Below, piece after piece: positions 21,801 through 33,651 of a stretch of DNA of 64,000 bases. Position numbers and translations under genes: made by a program. Source of the stretch: Antilocapra americana. Lineage: Eukaryota; Chordata; Mammalia; Artiodactyla; Antilocapridae. The notes under the pieces are model-generated. The model ran no database searches and was not told the origin of the DNA. It saw only the letters and a list, made by a program, of their open reading frames with translations. The number at the start of each line of letters is the position of its first letter. Position 1 is the first letter of the stretch. Location of the stretch: the NCBI GenBank assembly GCA_007570785.1, contig ML661900.1, positions 7,379,570 through 7,443,569 on the forward strand, read 5' to 3'.

Positions 21801-21837
21801 GAATAGGATTTCTGCCAGAAGACAGAAATTGGATAAA

Positions 21838-21935
21838 AGGTTGGAGACACTTTCATCTTAAACTGTTAATACTGTAGTTGCCCCCTTCTCCTTGTTTGGC
21901 CCTGCAATAAACCTTTCTCTCCTCCAAAACAAAAA
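21838..21935 (+). mobile_element. LTR 3' fragment (same type as 31840-32358)
   Basis: 'ggccctgcaataaacctttc' at about 21898 is identical to a segment at 32261 in the larger LTR. The following bases agree apart from one substitution (ctcctcca versus ctgctcca). Only the polyadenylation/R part and a little U3 are kept. AATAAA is at 21906-21911. Confidence 0.6.
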
Positions 21936-22935
21936 ACTAATGCTGAGCCAAATGACTGTCCAGGATACAAATATAATCATATTAATAATGACAATAAATA
22001 TATACATTGCAGCTTAGGCAACATAGGTGTTGGCTTTTATAGCAATGCTTAATTAATCATTATTTTTACCTTTCCCACTAGAAAATAACTGTGGAATATG
22101 TTTTTTTTTTTCCATAATGAGCCAGTCTAAGAAATACAAATCTAAGAAAACAAAATTACATCATTTCTGAAGCCTATGAAATCTAGAACTAAAAGAGTAC
22201 TTAAAGTCATCATTCTGTGCATACATATTCTTTCCTTCTCATCTGGGAGCTAGAGACCATTAACAGTCATTCATATCTAGCTTGTGCTTCCATGGTATAA
22301 TTATAATTGTTGGTTGGCTGGTTGACACTTCATCCAAAAAAAGATTTTTTCAAACTTTAAAAGGCACAAAAAATGCAATTAGGTAGTACAGGAACAAAGA
22401 AAAATAAGAATTGAAACATAAAATAGAGTCAGGAGTGAGATTAAAAATTCATAACAAAAACAATCACACAGCTGACATCAGTGTGTATGTAGCAATTACT
22501 AAGAAATCTTTAGCATAGGTTTTGGGGAAAAAACATCCATTTTTTTTTCAGTATTGAAGATATGATGTCAAGAAAGATTGTGACTTGAAAATCTTAGATT
22601 TAAGTTTTGGTTTAACTAACCAACGAAACAGAAGAAGTTGTAAAGAAATCAGGAAAGTATGCATTTCTGTATGTCTCTTTTAAACAGGTCTATCCTTTGA
22701 AAACCTGAAATATATATATTTAATTCAATAGAGTAAATAGTTTTTAAAATGTTAGTGCAAAAGATTATAATATTAACAAATATTATGAGGGAGGAATACA
22801 CCCAAAGTAAGAAACCACCAAGAAATAATCAAGTAAAGTTCAAAGATATACCAAAATATTATCAGTTTTTATCTTTGAGTGATGTGATGACAGGTAGTTA
22901 TTTTTAACTTGCTTTTTTATGATTATTGCTATTTT
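21936..22935. other. Unassigned AT-rich sequence
   Basis: Nothing supported: no open frame with coding character and no repeat signature. Confidence 0.4.
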
Positions 22936-22939
22936 CTAC

Positions 22940-23085
22940 ATTTTCATTTTTCTATTGAGGTATAACTGACATAATATATTAGCTTCAGGTATAGAAGTTA
23001 CTGATTTGATATTTGTATATATTAAAAAATGATCACCACAGTAAGTTTGGATAACATCTGTCACTATTGTCTCCAGTGAAGTTGT
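22940..23085 (-). mobile_element. L1 3'UTR fragment, antisense
   Basis: 'tctattgaggtataactgac', 'ttagcttcaggtatagaagt' and 'aaaaatgatcaccacagtaa' reproduce antisense mid-age L1 3'UTR text. The 115-codon minus frame (22936-23283) that overlaps it is AT-driven and not a gene. Confidence 0.6.
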
Positions 23086-23370
23086 ACTTTTTATAAAAAG
23101 AGACAAACAACACATGTTTTTTTCAAAATGAATGAAAAATAAAATGATCATAGCTTTGGCTTCAAGAAGATTCAGAATACATATCAGACATAAATTACAT
23201 ACAAAAACACTAAATAATAATAGAAAGGAAACACAGGATAGCATATGTAAGTAACACAAAATTTGCATGCATAATCTCATCATATTTCATCTTTAGGTCA
23301 ACTCTGTTTGTTGAATATTGTAAGATTTACTATTCCCATTTTACAGCTGTATACCTCCAACTGCCTACAT

Positions 23371-23385
23371 TTTTTTTTTTTTTTA
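23371..23385. repeat. Poly(T) run
   Basis: An uninterrupted run of about 15 T shortly before the L2 fragment. It could be the trace of an antisense poly(A) tail, but no attached element is recognised. Confidence 0.7.
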
Positions 23386-23439
23386 GCTTGGATGCTTAAA
23401 CGAAATCTCAAAGTCCAAGTAGGTTCAGAAGTGAATCCC

Positions 23440-24295
23440 TGATGTTTGCCTTCCTCTCCAAACTGCTTTACCCAGTCTTCCCCATCTCAGGTGATGGTGA
23501 CTCCATTGTGCCATTTTGCCAGAAATCTTGGAATCATTCTTGACTCCTCTCTTTATTCCATATCACATTCAGTCCATAAGGAAACCTTGAAAATACATCC
23601 AGATTTTGTTTACTTCTCCTTACTTCCATTGTTACTGTTCTCACTTAAACCATCATCATGTCTTGCCATATTCATATATACACTCCTGACTGGTCTTGCT
23701 TCCACTTTGTCCACCACAGTCACGACAGAGAAATCAGAGTGACCCTTCTAAAATGCACATCAGATTACTTGGATGGGCCAGAAACCTGAAGTGGCTCCCA
23801 TTTCACACAGAGTATAAAACAAAAAGTCTTGCAATGGACTACAAGGCCCTTCAAGTCTCTTCTCTGTTCTCATTATCTCTTTAAATTTTTCCCTCTTGAG
23901 TCTCTTCCTTACTCATTCCACTCCAGCCACTCCTAATTTTTGCACAGGCTGTTTTCTTTGCTGGGATTGCATTTTGCCCAGATAGACATGTGGTAAACTC
24001 CTTTACCTCCTTTAAGACTTCCCTTCAGTATGATTTTTGTAATAAGGCCTACCCTGATAACCCAAGTTAGAATTTCAACCTGCCTCTGCCTCTCCCATCT
24101 TCTGTGTTCTTTTCTACTTTTTAAAAATAACACTAATGATCATCTTACAACATGCCATACCAGTTATTTACTTACTTTGTACATTTTGAAATGTCTGTGG
24201 GGTTGTCTCCTCCTCCCAGAATGTAAGGTATTTGTTTTGTTCATTGACACATTCCAAGCATAGGGTTGATTACTTAATACATATTTTTTGAATCT
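23440..24295 (+). mobile_element. L2 LINE, 3' ORF2 and 3'UTR
   Basis: This ~850-bp L2 segment has recognisable landmarks: 'cttggaatcattcttgactc' (23526), 'gtgacccttctaaaatgcac', 'actacaaggcccttcaagtc' (23838), 'tgcacaggctgttttctttg' (23941) and the terminal 'aatgtaaggtatttgttttg' (24220). It is one of the longest ancient elements in the window. Confidence 0.85.
23446..23884 (+). pseudogene. L2 ORF2 C-terminal remnant
   Basis: Two overlapping frames (23446-23742, 98 codons; 23696-23884, 62 codons) together follow the end of L2 ORF2. The residues NLGIILDSSL in the first frame sit where L2 reverse transcriptases have an NLGVxLDSSL-like motif. The shift between the frames and the stops show a frameshifted relic. 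No function is expected. Confidence 0.6.
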
Positions 24296-24399
24296 GACTG
24301 TCTGAACTGAGATTTTTAAAAGGTTACATGTCTTGCCCTAATTCATAGGAGACAAAAGTAGAATAGATCTTCTTATTCTAAGTCCTTGCAATCTTTCAA

Positions 24400-25115
24400 C
24401 TGTTCCATGGGGTTATGGTCTGTGCCATAGGAGAGGTATAAATAACAGATAAATTATGTTCAGTAGAGGAAAGTCAGGGAGTGCTCTATGAAGCGTTTCA
24501 TGACTGACCTTGGAGAATGGGTTGGATTCTGAGCTAAAGTAAAGGAACAGGATATCCCAAGAAGAAAGAAAAGAATGAGCAGAAACACAAATGGAGCTAC
24601 TCAGGAAATGTGGCTTAGGACTGAGTCACAGTCTAGACTGACCAGAGCATAAGGGACATGGAAGACTAACGAGATAGGCACAAATGAGCAGCTAAGGCTT
24701 ACCCTCGGAGCCTTGAATGCTAGGGTGAAAACTTAGTATTAATTTAGTAGTCACTGGGAAGCCATCTGACACTTTAGAGCAAGGAGTTGACATGATTAAA
24801 GAAAGCCTTTAGCAGGATTAATATGTCAGTTGTGAGTAGACAGCACTAGTGTTTGGAAAGGGTAGGTGAGGGGACAGTTAGAAAGCTATTACAGTTGTCC
24901 AAGTGAGGAGTAAGAAGGGCTTCTGTGAGGACTGTGTAAGCGGGAGTGGAAAGAAAGGAAGAGAGAAAGAAAACATTGTGAATTCACTTGAAGCAGAATG
25001 AATATACTGGCAAGTAATTTAAGGGGTCCTAGGTGAGCAGATTAACATGATGATGAAGGTTTTAAGCTGAAGTGATGGAGCAAAAAGAAAATCAGAAGGA
25101 GCTGGTTTAGGAGGA
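24400..25115 (+). mobile_element. Ancient LINE-like repeat, class uncertain
   Basis: 'cactgggaagccatctgaca' (24751), 'gcaaggagttgacatgatta' (24780) and 'aagctattacagttgtccaa' (24882) fit a very old dispersed mammalian family with 'gggaagccattggagg' and 'ggaggctattgcagtagtcca' motifs, probably L2/CR1-clade. The edges are unclear. Confidence 0.4.
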
Positions 25116-28100
25116 TATGCTGTATTCTCTTTCGAGATGTGGCACTTAAACTACTGAGAAGTTTGGACTGGCAGAAAACCAGCCCTCTGACATGGGAAGG
25201 TACCAGCCTTCCAGCATTGTTCTACCCCCTCAGTCACTTCTGTACTGTCCCCTATGAATAGCAAAATGTCTCCTACAGGACTGTTTTCAAGCCCTGGTGT
25301 GGCTCACTGCCTACTCAAGATGCAAATTCACTTTCTGACATACAGGGAACGGTTTCTGGGGGTTGCTTTTTATTTGCGCTCTTTTTCTCTGTCAGTTGCA
25401 GTTGAACGCATAAACCTCAAACTCTGTTCCAAACGGCATTTGTTTCTAAGGGTTTTGAACTCAGCCATAGTTTCCCTCCTCCCTGGTATTGCTGTTTATT
25501 ACCTGGTTCCTCAGCTAGGTCAGGGCAGCATACAAAAGCACCTTAATTGCCACAATATTGGGAACTGAATTAATCCATAGCAGATGAACGAGGGTAATGA
25601 AATCAATTTCTTTTCTCTCAATGGTGCGCGCTGCATCATCTCTTCTGATACACTTCAGCGTCTGACCTTTTAAACTGACAGGATGTTCACTGCTGAGGCT
25701 TTTTAAAGACATCTATCTCTCCTCAGAAAAATGGAAGCCAGACATCCAAGACCGACTTGTATTTGTCTGTGAATCAAGCTGTCATTTTTGTTCTGCCAGA
25801 GTCTGTTATCACGTCTGGACAAGTAATTATTCTCTAGGTTAGGTTCTCGCAACCTTGAATTTTTAGGAAAGTCCTTGAGATGGAAAGCAGTCACTCTCGT
25901 GCTGCTACAGTCCATGCATATTAGTGAGTTATGCACTGACTTGGCAGCTATTACCGCTATTAAGCATTTCGTCTATTAAGCACACCATTCTTTTAACTTT
26001 GCAAACCTTCTAGCCTCCATCTGTTTCCCCTATTTATTAAGATCCTATTTAGTTATCTGACCGCATTTAGGGAACTGACAGCATATTCCCTGTAGAGCAG
26101 GTGTAAACTGGGACTCAGAAGGACGAGACGGAGCGAAGACAAATGACTAGCTTCTTCAGGTTCGTGTATCTGCTGGCAGGAATCATGGAAGTAGGGAAGA
26201 CAGGGCTTCCTACTCAGAGCTCATTTCCGCTGGAAACAGGGCACCCATTTCCTGCTGCTGAACAAAGCATTGCCACGGCACAGTGAGGTGGGGCTGGCAG
26301 AGGACGGAAGGTCCCAGATTTTTTTGGCAGACACTGGAAACACACTTTAGTACAGGGAACACAAAATCTAACTCAAACTGATGCAGCTCATCTAAGTTGC
26401 TAGGCACTCCAAATCAACTCAGAATTCAATAGTTTCCAATGAAAACCTTAGGTCAGATTTCAGGGGAAAAATCCCTCAGTGAGAGATTTAATAATGTATA
26501 AAGAGACGGGCACCTCCTACAGAATTCTGTTTGAAATAGAGACTTGCTGGAATAAAATTCTCATTACCTACTTCTGCTTGGAGGAGAAACCATTTGCAAG
26601 CAGTTAGACAGTGGGTCAGTCACAGATATTACACAGTGTAAATTTAAGCTTGGTAGTTTGACAACAGTATTTCGACTATATTTTGAACAGGTGTTTCTGC
26701 TTTTTCATGCTCATTTATCCATAGGAAGTCACATCCGTGGGCAAAACTCACTCAGCCCTTTCTGACTCCCCACTCCCAATTACCCTGCTTCCGGGGCTGT
26801 CACGATGAGTAAGATATGGCACATTGTCCAGAGTCTTAATCTTTAAAACATCGTTCATTATATAAAAGCACAGCCCAGCACACACAATAAAGACTGTAAG
26901 GAACCAAAGGAACCAGAGCGCAGGCTCTCAAGTCTACACTGCAGATTGATACGAATGAGAAGAAAAGCATGTTTTCCACCTCTGAAGAACAGAACAGGTG
27001 AAGGGGCTACACACATCCCATTACACCTTTTCATTTCCAAACGACATGTGGTCCTGACCACACTTCAGGCTTTGGGATGAACGACAGCCATTTCCTCTCT
27101 GGTCCTTTATGTACAAATGGTCCAAAGAATCTTAGTAGTATTAGGAAAAAATACTAAAGCAAAAATATGCTTATTACTTGATTACTTGTTTTCCCCTGCA
27201 ATTATTGGAAAGATACAACATTTGAGGAAATAAAAGTGCTCCTGAGAAGAGTACTTTCTTGCTAAAATCTCACCCCTACTTAAGAAGTGAAAATACATTA
27301 TTTATTTTGTAAGGGGTTATCCTCAGCTGAATACTTTTAACAAAATAAAGTAAGAATGCAGGGCTCCCAAGTCATTAGAAAATTGGCATAAACGCTGAAT
27401 ACTAACATGGGCGTCCTCATAAACATACAAACCGGCAGCCACCATTGAGTGACATCAGTGTGGCACAGCTTCAGGCTTATCACTTCTTCCTGATCTTCAT
27501 GGAGGCATCTCTTGGGCGGCATTTGGAGTATGGTGGACCTGTTTCCCTTGGCTCTGCTCTCGCTCATACCTCCTTCATTGAGGACCGCAGCAAGGATAAC
27601 TGCCCTTCTCAGTGGTGTTACAGTTAGTCCCTGGAGGTGTAGAACAGTGGTTACCAACACTCTGTTGTTGCCAAATCATCTGTTGAATTTATAATGTTGA
27701 GAGACCCATGGTAGTTCTCATGGGTAGTTACTGTCTACCAGTGTGTCCAGCCGAGACAAACAGGAAATTCTAAGAGCAAAACTATGTATGTACCATGTGA
27801 TCTAAATAATTTGATGACTGCACCAATATGAGAAGAGAGACTACTTTCCATTGTCTTTTAGGCTTAACTTGGGTGACATCAAAAAATAAAACATTTCTTT
27901 TTAATCTTCCTATTTTGGTTGGAGCTTTTCTAAATATTGGACTCTCAAGGCTTTAATTATCAGAAAGAAAATTCAATTTCTTTAGGAAATTATCTCCCTC
28001 TTGCTTTTAAGAATCTGAGCTCTGCCAAATAGAAACAATAAATAGGAAATAGTGAGTCGTTTAGAACCGATTGGAAAAGCCAGGATGCCATCTTTCAACT

Positions 28101-30255
28101 TGCAGTGTACATTACCAAATGGGGACTGTTTTCTACAAAACATTAAAGATTCTTTTCCATGTGTTACTTGGCTCAGTGCTTGGGGAAAAAAAAAAATTCT
28201 TGCATTTAGAAAAAATGCATTAACTGAATCTGCGGCGCGTCTCATCCAATCCTTAGGAAAATGCTCTATCTTTGCAGTTAGGGCTGGGAGTGCAGCAGTT
28301 ATACATAAAGTGGGCTAAACAAAGGAATGTGCATCATGAGATACCATATACTGGTTGGCATTGCAGCAAGAAGGAAACTGAAATAAGCTTCAGGACAGAT
28401 TTCTCTAATCGGCAACTTCAAAAAATATTTTTGCAGTTGAAAGCTGCTTTCAGAAAACTGGAGGCACAGACTAAATGCTTTTCCAAGGTCATTATGCTCG
28501 AGTTCTGTTCTCAGTTTTGCTGTTGCTTTCTTTCTTCTTAAATTCTTTCCCTGAAATATGGAAACACCCAGAATGCATTACCTTAGAACACAGGCAAACC
28601 CGACACACCCACTGTGTTCTTGAAGCGTAAACTGGGTATCCCATGCTTACAGTGGGACTCAAGCCCGGTGTCCTCAAAAGAGATTTTTCCTTGAGCTGTC
28701 CGGATTCAAAGAAGTTCTTTTAATATACATAACTGAGTTTTACCTAAAGCTGCCTCCTCTAGTGGCTGTTACCTAAGCCTATTGTGTAACCATTACCCTT
28801 GGTTTGCAGAAGGACATGTCTGTCTCTGCTCTTGATCATACCATCTGCCACAGAAGGAACATTTCCAGGCCAGTAATTATGTTTTGTAACATCCACATTT
28901 TTACCACTCCCACTATGTAGCAGGCAGGGAGCAATTGTTACAGTGGAGATTACCATTTACAAATCTGTTCTGTCTGTTAGGGATTGTTCCCTTAGCAGGT
29001 GGTGGCTATATGAAGAGGCTGCCATTTGGAATTCCCTACTTGCTAAGGCAGAGGCAGGTTCAGAGGGGCCAGAGCTGCTTCTGACTTTGAACCCCGGTTG
29101 ACGGGTCCAATCAGGATGGACATTCCAGGAGTGTAAGTAACTGGTACAGAAACGCCCTTCTAATCTTTTACAACACCGCCCGCTGTGCTGAAGTCAGAGC
29201 ACAGTGGGCTCCTGAGGGGAGCCAACGACATTTTCTGGACAGTGCTCCCCTATGTGCAGAAATCCTTCAGAACGCCACCCCTGTGACTTAAAACTAGCTT
29301 CAAATAAATAACTGCATTCCAGTCAAGTCAGAGGAAGTTAGTCAACATCTCTCTCTCTCTCTCCAAGACACTGGGGATTTTCTCGTAAGTCATAATTCAA
29401 TCCTTCATTAGAAGGAAGAAAAAATGTAAATTAAAAATATCTCAGCCAAGCCATTCCCAGAAGCAATAACTGAAATCTCTGCTGGCTAAACAAGAGGCCG
29501 CCAGGCTGCTATCAGAACCTCTCTGTTTGCTATCAGTTTAGGCCACAATTAATTTAAAATTTTTACTTCCAATGTAAAGTGAGGGAATACAATAATCCCA
29601 ATTTACTTTTTTAATAAAAAGCTTAAGTGGAAAGGGTCCTTTGGGAGAGCTCAGCCCAGGCCAAGGTAATTCTCATCATGAGGAAAGGCCCCTGTTTAAG
29701 ATGCAGAATCACAGGACCGCCTGCACTCTCTTCCAGAATGCTTCCTCTGAGCTGAAGCCAATTCCTTAATCTTTTTTCTTTTTCCTTTTTGGTTTTGAAA
29801 AAAAGGAAATATGAACTTGCAAACACCAGCAGTAACTGCCTTATAAAAGCAATTCTAAGGAATCAGGAGGCTCTGCTGAAAGAATACTCTCCAAAAGTGA
29901 TAGGGAACAGAGGAATGAAGGAGCAGGTTGTGAAACAGAATGTATGAAACATACAAAGCATCCAGAAAGGAGCAGGGATCTCCTTCTAGAAGCAGTAGGA
30001 TAAGATGCACAAGGGACAGCATTGGGGAATCAGAGAAAAGCGGGCAGTAAGCAGAAGGTCATAGGAGGTTTGCTCAAAAAAGTGGTCTGGATTAGAGAAA
30101 ATCAACCTCAGGTCACAGAGGGCATCTGAAAAGGTACTGATTTAGCATGGGATTCTACTATCTGGGCTAACCATTAAGAGCAAACAAGGCCCTCCTCTGC
30201 ACTATCAGAACTAGCACAGCAGGCAGACTATTCTGGGTCATGCTCAGGCCCAGTG
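25116..30255. other. Repeat-poor block, candidate conserved non-coding DNA
   Basis: About 5.1 kb contains no recognised BovB, L1, SINE or LTR, while the rest of the window averages well over one insertion per 2 kb. It holds several homeodomain-like taattr cores (for example near 25545, 25825 and 29549). It has many short open frames but none with a domain, conserved splice pattern or long reading frame. A CT run lies at 29350-29363. I cannot test conservation from one sequence. Confidence 0.4.
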
Positions 30256-30257
30256 GG

Positions 30258-30488
30258 GAAAAAAATGCATGCATACTAAGTCGTTTCAATTGTGTCTGAC
30301 TCTGCGACCCCATGGACTGTAGCCCACCAGGTTCCTCTGTCCATGGGGTTCTCCAGGCAAGAATACTGGAGCAGGTTGCCATGCCCTCCTCCAGGGGATC
30401 TTCCCGATGCAGGGGTCTAACCCATGAGTCTTAAGTCTCCTGCACTGGCAGGTGGGTTCTTTACCACTAGCGCCATTTAGGAAGCCTG
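30258..30488 (-). mobile_element. Bov-tA SINE, near full length
   Basis: Antisense Bov-tA with 'tttcaattgtgtctgactct', 'ccatggactgtagcccacca', 'ctccaggcaagaatactgga' and 'ggttctttaccactagcgcc', ending near 'aggaagcct'. The head carries an extra 'gagtcttaagtctcctgcac' variant like that at 9430-9470. I did not find a clean TSD. Confidence 0.9.
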
Positions 30489-31019
30489 GAACAAGAGATG
30501 GGCATAACTAAATCAATGAAAGTTAATTTAAGATGGAGGTACTGTCCTAGGAATAATTCTCCAGTAACATTCTAATGCCCAAATCAGATGAATAAAATCT
30601 TTATTTGAACATTCTATGGCTGATAATAATCACATTTTTTGTTTCTATGACAACACAGATTTGTTTCTCTTCCCATCCTCAGCCTCTTCCCAGTCTCCCC
30701 CAGTCTCTCTCTATGTATGGGCCATGTCTCCGTGTTCCCATGGGATCCATCTGTGGCCCTCTTTTTATCACACTTGTTTCTTTATATGTATACAAGCAAT
30801 AAATACTTTCAAATCACATCTCACCCCTCACTCCCTCATTGCTTTCTGAAAATTCTAGTTACATAACCAGCTGTCTGCCAGAAATCATCACCTGCATTTC
30901 CTAAAGAAACTCAAAATTAAACACCATCATATCCAAAAATAAACTGATACTCTTTAGCCTTAGCCCCTATTCCTCCTGGGCAAATTGCCTTTCTCCTTTA
31001 TTTCTCTTCACGTTTTCAT
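30489..31019. other. Unassigned sequence
   Basis: No recognised repeat. The two overlapping plus frames at 30605-30849 are rich in S, P and L from CT-rich text and have no domain. Confidence 0.35.
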
Positions 31020-31024
31020 ATTAA

Positions 31025-31415
31025 CATCTGCAAAGGAGTGAACTGTGTCCTAAAAGTTCATATGTTGAACCTCTAACTCCAAAGTGATGGTATTTGGAGG
31101 TGGAGCCTTTGGGAGATAATTAGGGTTAGATGAGGTCATGAGGGTGTGGCCCTCCTGGTGGGTTTAATGCCTTTAAAAGAGACTCCAGGGAGCTTGCTCT
31201 CTCTCTCTCTCCTTCAGGTAAACAAAAGAAAATGTCATGTGAGCATGTAGCAGCACTGACCAGCCAAGAGAAGAGACCTCAGAAAGAATCCTACCTTGCG
31301 GGCACCTTGCGCTTGAACTTCCCAGCCTCCGGAAGTATGAAAAAAATTTCTGTTGTTTAAGTCATCTTGTGTATGGTATTTTATTAGGGAAACCTGAGAA
31401 GCCTAATATATCATT
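31025..31415 (+). mobile_element. Ancient MaLR/MER-like repeat
   Basis: 'aagttcatatgttgaacctc' (31056), 'gtgatggtatttggaggtgg' (31084), 'aattagggttagatgaggtc', 'ttcccagcctccggaagtat' (31319) and 'tttctgttgtttaagtcatc' (31348) reproduce a well-known ~400-bp mammalian element. The same family lies in reverse at 48060-48405. A CT run is internal. Confidence 0.65.
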
Positions 31416-31439
31416 TAACCAACCACCCAAGACAGAGAC

Positions 31440-31838
31440 CAAACATTAATTCCAGGCCCTTTTTTCTCATCTACTTTCCATATTTAATCAACTGTGACGT
31501 TCTCATTCACTGTCATTTCTCTCTGACTTTCAAATATGTCCTCCTTTCTCTAATTCGACTCATACCATATCCGGATAATTTCGATAGCCTCATTCTTAAT
31601 CACTGTGCTTTAGACTGGTCACCTCCTTAACACGCCCATCTCTGCAACCATCACTTCTTCACAGTGATACCATAATGATACTTTCAAAATGCAAAACTGA
31701 CCCTGTCGTGTACATGTTTAAAATTCTAATGTGTTATCAACAACTTTAGGGTAAATTCTGAGAAATTCAGTATTTTTTAAAAGAAAAATCTTCATTGTCT
31801 AATTGAAACCAAGCAGAACCCTATGTGTGTGTGGGTAA
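31440..31838 (+). mobile_element. L2 LINE, 5' part of an LTR-split copy
   Basis: 'actttcaaaatgcaaaactg' (31680) corresponds to the L2 phrase 'ctttctaaaatgcaaatctga'. The following 'gtttaaaattctaatgtgtt' and 'gggtaaattctgagaaattc' keep the L2 order. It resumes beyond the LTR at about 32360. Confidence 0.5.
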
Positions 31839-31839
31839 G

Positions 31840-32358
31840 GGGGGGCTTTCCATGTTCCCCATCTATTGTTTGCAAGAAAAAGGCTGAAGTCTCTTAAACC
31901 TTCTCTGTGATTTGCAAAGGGTGGATTCAAAGGGTTACTGCTTAGGGAGGTGAAGGAATGCAGAAACACGGGAAATGCAGTTAAGAAGTAGTAGTTTAGC
32001 AGTAAAGCAGAGCCCTAGTTCCCCCTCAAGGAATATGCATAATATATATCTTAGAGTTCTTCTAAGGAACTAAGGCCCCCACCCAGGAGCAGGATGATAA
32101 CTTTAGGCTGAGCATAAGGTCCCTGGAACACCACCCTCCCTTCAGCCCTAACCCCAACTTCTTTCTTTGAAAAATCTTCCTTAAATAAATAAACAATCTT
32201 CCTTAAAAACCATCAGGGAGTCTGAGTATTTTGAGCACAAGGCACATGCTTTCCTTGCTAGGCCCTGCAATAAACCTTTCTCTGCTCCAAACGCCAATGT
32301 TTCAGTTTGCTCGGTCTTACTGCGTGTCAGACACATAAACTTAGGTTCGACAACATGA
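31840..32358 (+). mobile_element. Endogenous retrovirus LTR, probably solo
   Basis: A ~520-bp block carries a U3-like part with 'gaatatgcataatatatatc', a polyadenylation signal AATAAA at 32269-32274 in 'ggccctgcaataaaccttt', then an R/U5-like 'tgtttcagtttgctcggtct' and an end near 'cgacaaca'. It interrupts an L2. No internal retroviral genes flank it. The exact left edge and TSD are not resolved. Confidence 0.62.
32269..32274 (+). promoter_or_regulatory. LTR polyadenylation signal AATAAA
   Basis: AATAAA lies about 85 bp before the LTR 3' edge. The surrounding 23 bases are shared with the LTR fragment at 21898-21920. Confidence 0.6.
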
Positions 32359-32655
32359 TCACCACTTATTTTCCAATTTTATCCCCTGACACAACGTCTC
32401 ATAATACCAGATTACTTGTGCTTCCCCAAACACATCATGTTCTTTAATATTTTGCTGACTATTTATGTTGCTCCCTTCACTTCAAACGCTGTCCTCCCCA
32501 AAATTATCCTGACAAATTTCTATTTATCCTTCAAAATGCAGCTCAAGTGTCAACTTCTCTTTAAAGCATTTTTCTAATCCTTACTTTGTCTCACTATTAC
32601 TTTTCTACCTTTACAAAATTTCTTTTATTTCCAGTAAGTATTTTCCTATATTGGA
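32359..32655 (+). mobile_element. L2 LINE, 3' part of an LTR-split copy
   Basis: 'cttccccaaacacatcatgt' (32421) and 'ccttcaaaatgcagctcaag' (32528) to 'ctctttaaagcatttttcta' match the L2 3' region, continuing from 31838. Confidence 0.55.
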
Positions 32656-32659
32656 ATTC

Positions 32660-33350
32660 TTTAAATAAATTTTAATAGATGCTTCCCACGAGTTTTGATT
32701 TATAAATATTTTATTGTTGCCAAGTTTAAAATATGTAATTTTATTATGGTTTCCTCTTTAGTTCATTGCTTTTTAGAAGATCACTATTAATTTTTAAACA
32801 TAAAAATGGTACCATCTTTGAATTGTTGATTCCAAATTTAATTAAATTGTGATAAACATGTTCTATATATTATTTACTCTTTGAAATATGCTAAGATTTC
32901 TTTTTCTGAGCTACTACTTGGTGAAATTTGTAAATATTTTATGTGAGTTTCAACATGTTTTTGTGTCCTATTGAGTTAATAAAAAATTATTAGTTTAAGC
33001 TCACTGATGCTATTTTATATGCTTGATTTATAAGTTTCTGATAGAAATGTGTTAAACTCTCCTTTTAGTTTCAATGGAATTGACTTTGTACTTTTTGAGG
33101 CAGTTTTATTAGGTGCGTACAAACTTGTGATATTGATAACCTGGGAACTGTTTATTATGTGATGTCCTTTTTTTTCTTTTTCTATTAATGCCTTTATACC
33201 TTGGTGCATTTTGCAGTAAAATTTGAGTATTGTTTTTATGATATATTTGTTTTTTTTCAATCTCAGTGCATATGTTGTCTACTTTTTTCTAATTAATATA
33301 TTATGGTATATGTTAACTCTTAATTTTCAAATCTTGTATATGAAGAATGA
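32660..33350 (-). mobile_element. Old L1 ORF2 5' region, antisense
   Basis: 'aagtttaaaatatgtaattt' (32722), 'tatggtttcctctttagttc' (32744), 'ttttattaggtgcgtacaaa' (33103) and 'ttattatgtgatgtcctttt' (33151) are antisense L1 endonuclease/early RT text. It is strongly decayed. Confidence 0.6.
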
Positions 33351-33641
33351 CTGGAAGCAGATACCTGGTAACATTTTTTACCTTTGAATAGGGAAATTTT
33401 TTCCATATCGTTTCTTTTTTACTGCACTGTGATTTACTCTTATATACTCGGTGGTTTCCGGATCTAGCCTGTACCACAGCACAAAAACTGTACACATCTC
33501 TCTGCTTTCAGTAACATCACAGTAGTACTGGAAATAGGCCATGGCAGCAGGGTAGAATTTATTTACACCACAGAAACTCACAAATTCTACAAACCAGGGC
33601 TTTTTATTCTTCCAAAGAAAACAGCTGTTAAACATATTTTA
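33351..33641. other. Unassigned sequence with an 85-codon antisense frame
   Basis: The frame 33635-33378 (minus) has no recognisable domain, and no promoter or splice context supports it. I do not call it a gene. Confidence 0.35.
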
Positions 33642-33651
33642 GCATACCATT

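Noticed and set aside
22936..23283. 115-codon minus frame, hydrophobic and cysteine-rich
   Set aside because: It overlaps an antisense L1 3'UTR. The residue bias comes from AT-rich DNA, and no domain, signal or splice context is evident.
25254..25568. 104-codon plus frame in the repeat-poor block
   Set aside because: No recognisable domain, no clear splice sites or Kozak context. It may reflect conserved non-coding DNA or chance.
28052..28541. Adjacent 88- and 89-codon plus frames considered as exons
   Set aside because: No convincing splice signals, no domain, and another frame is open on the opposite strand.
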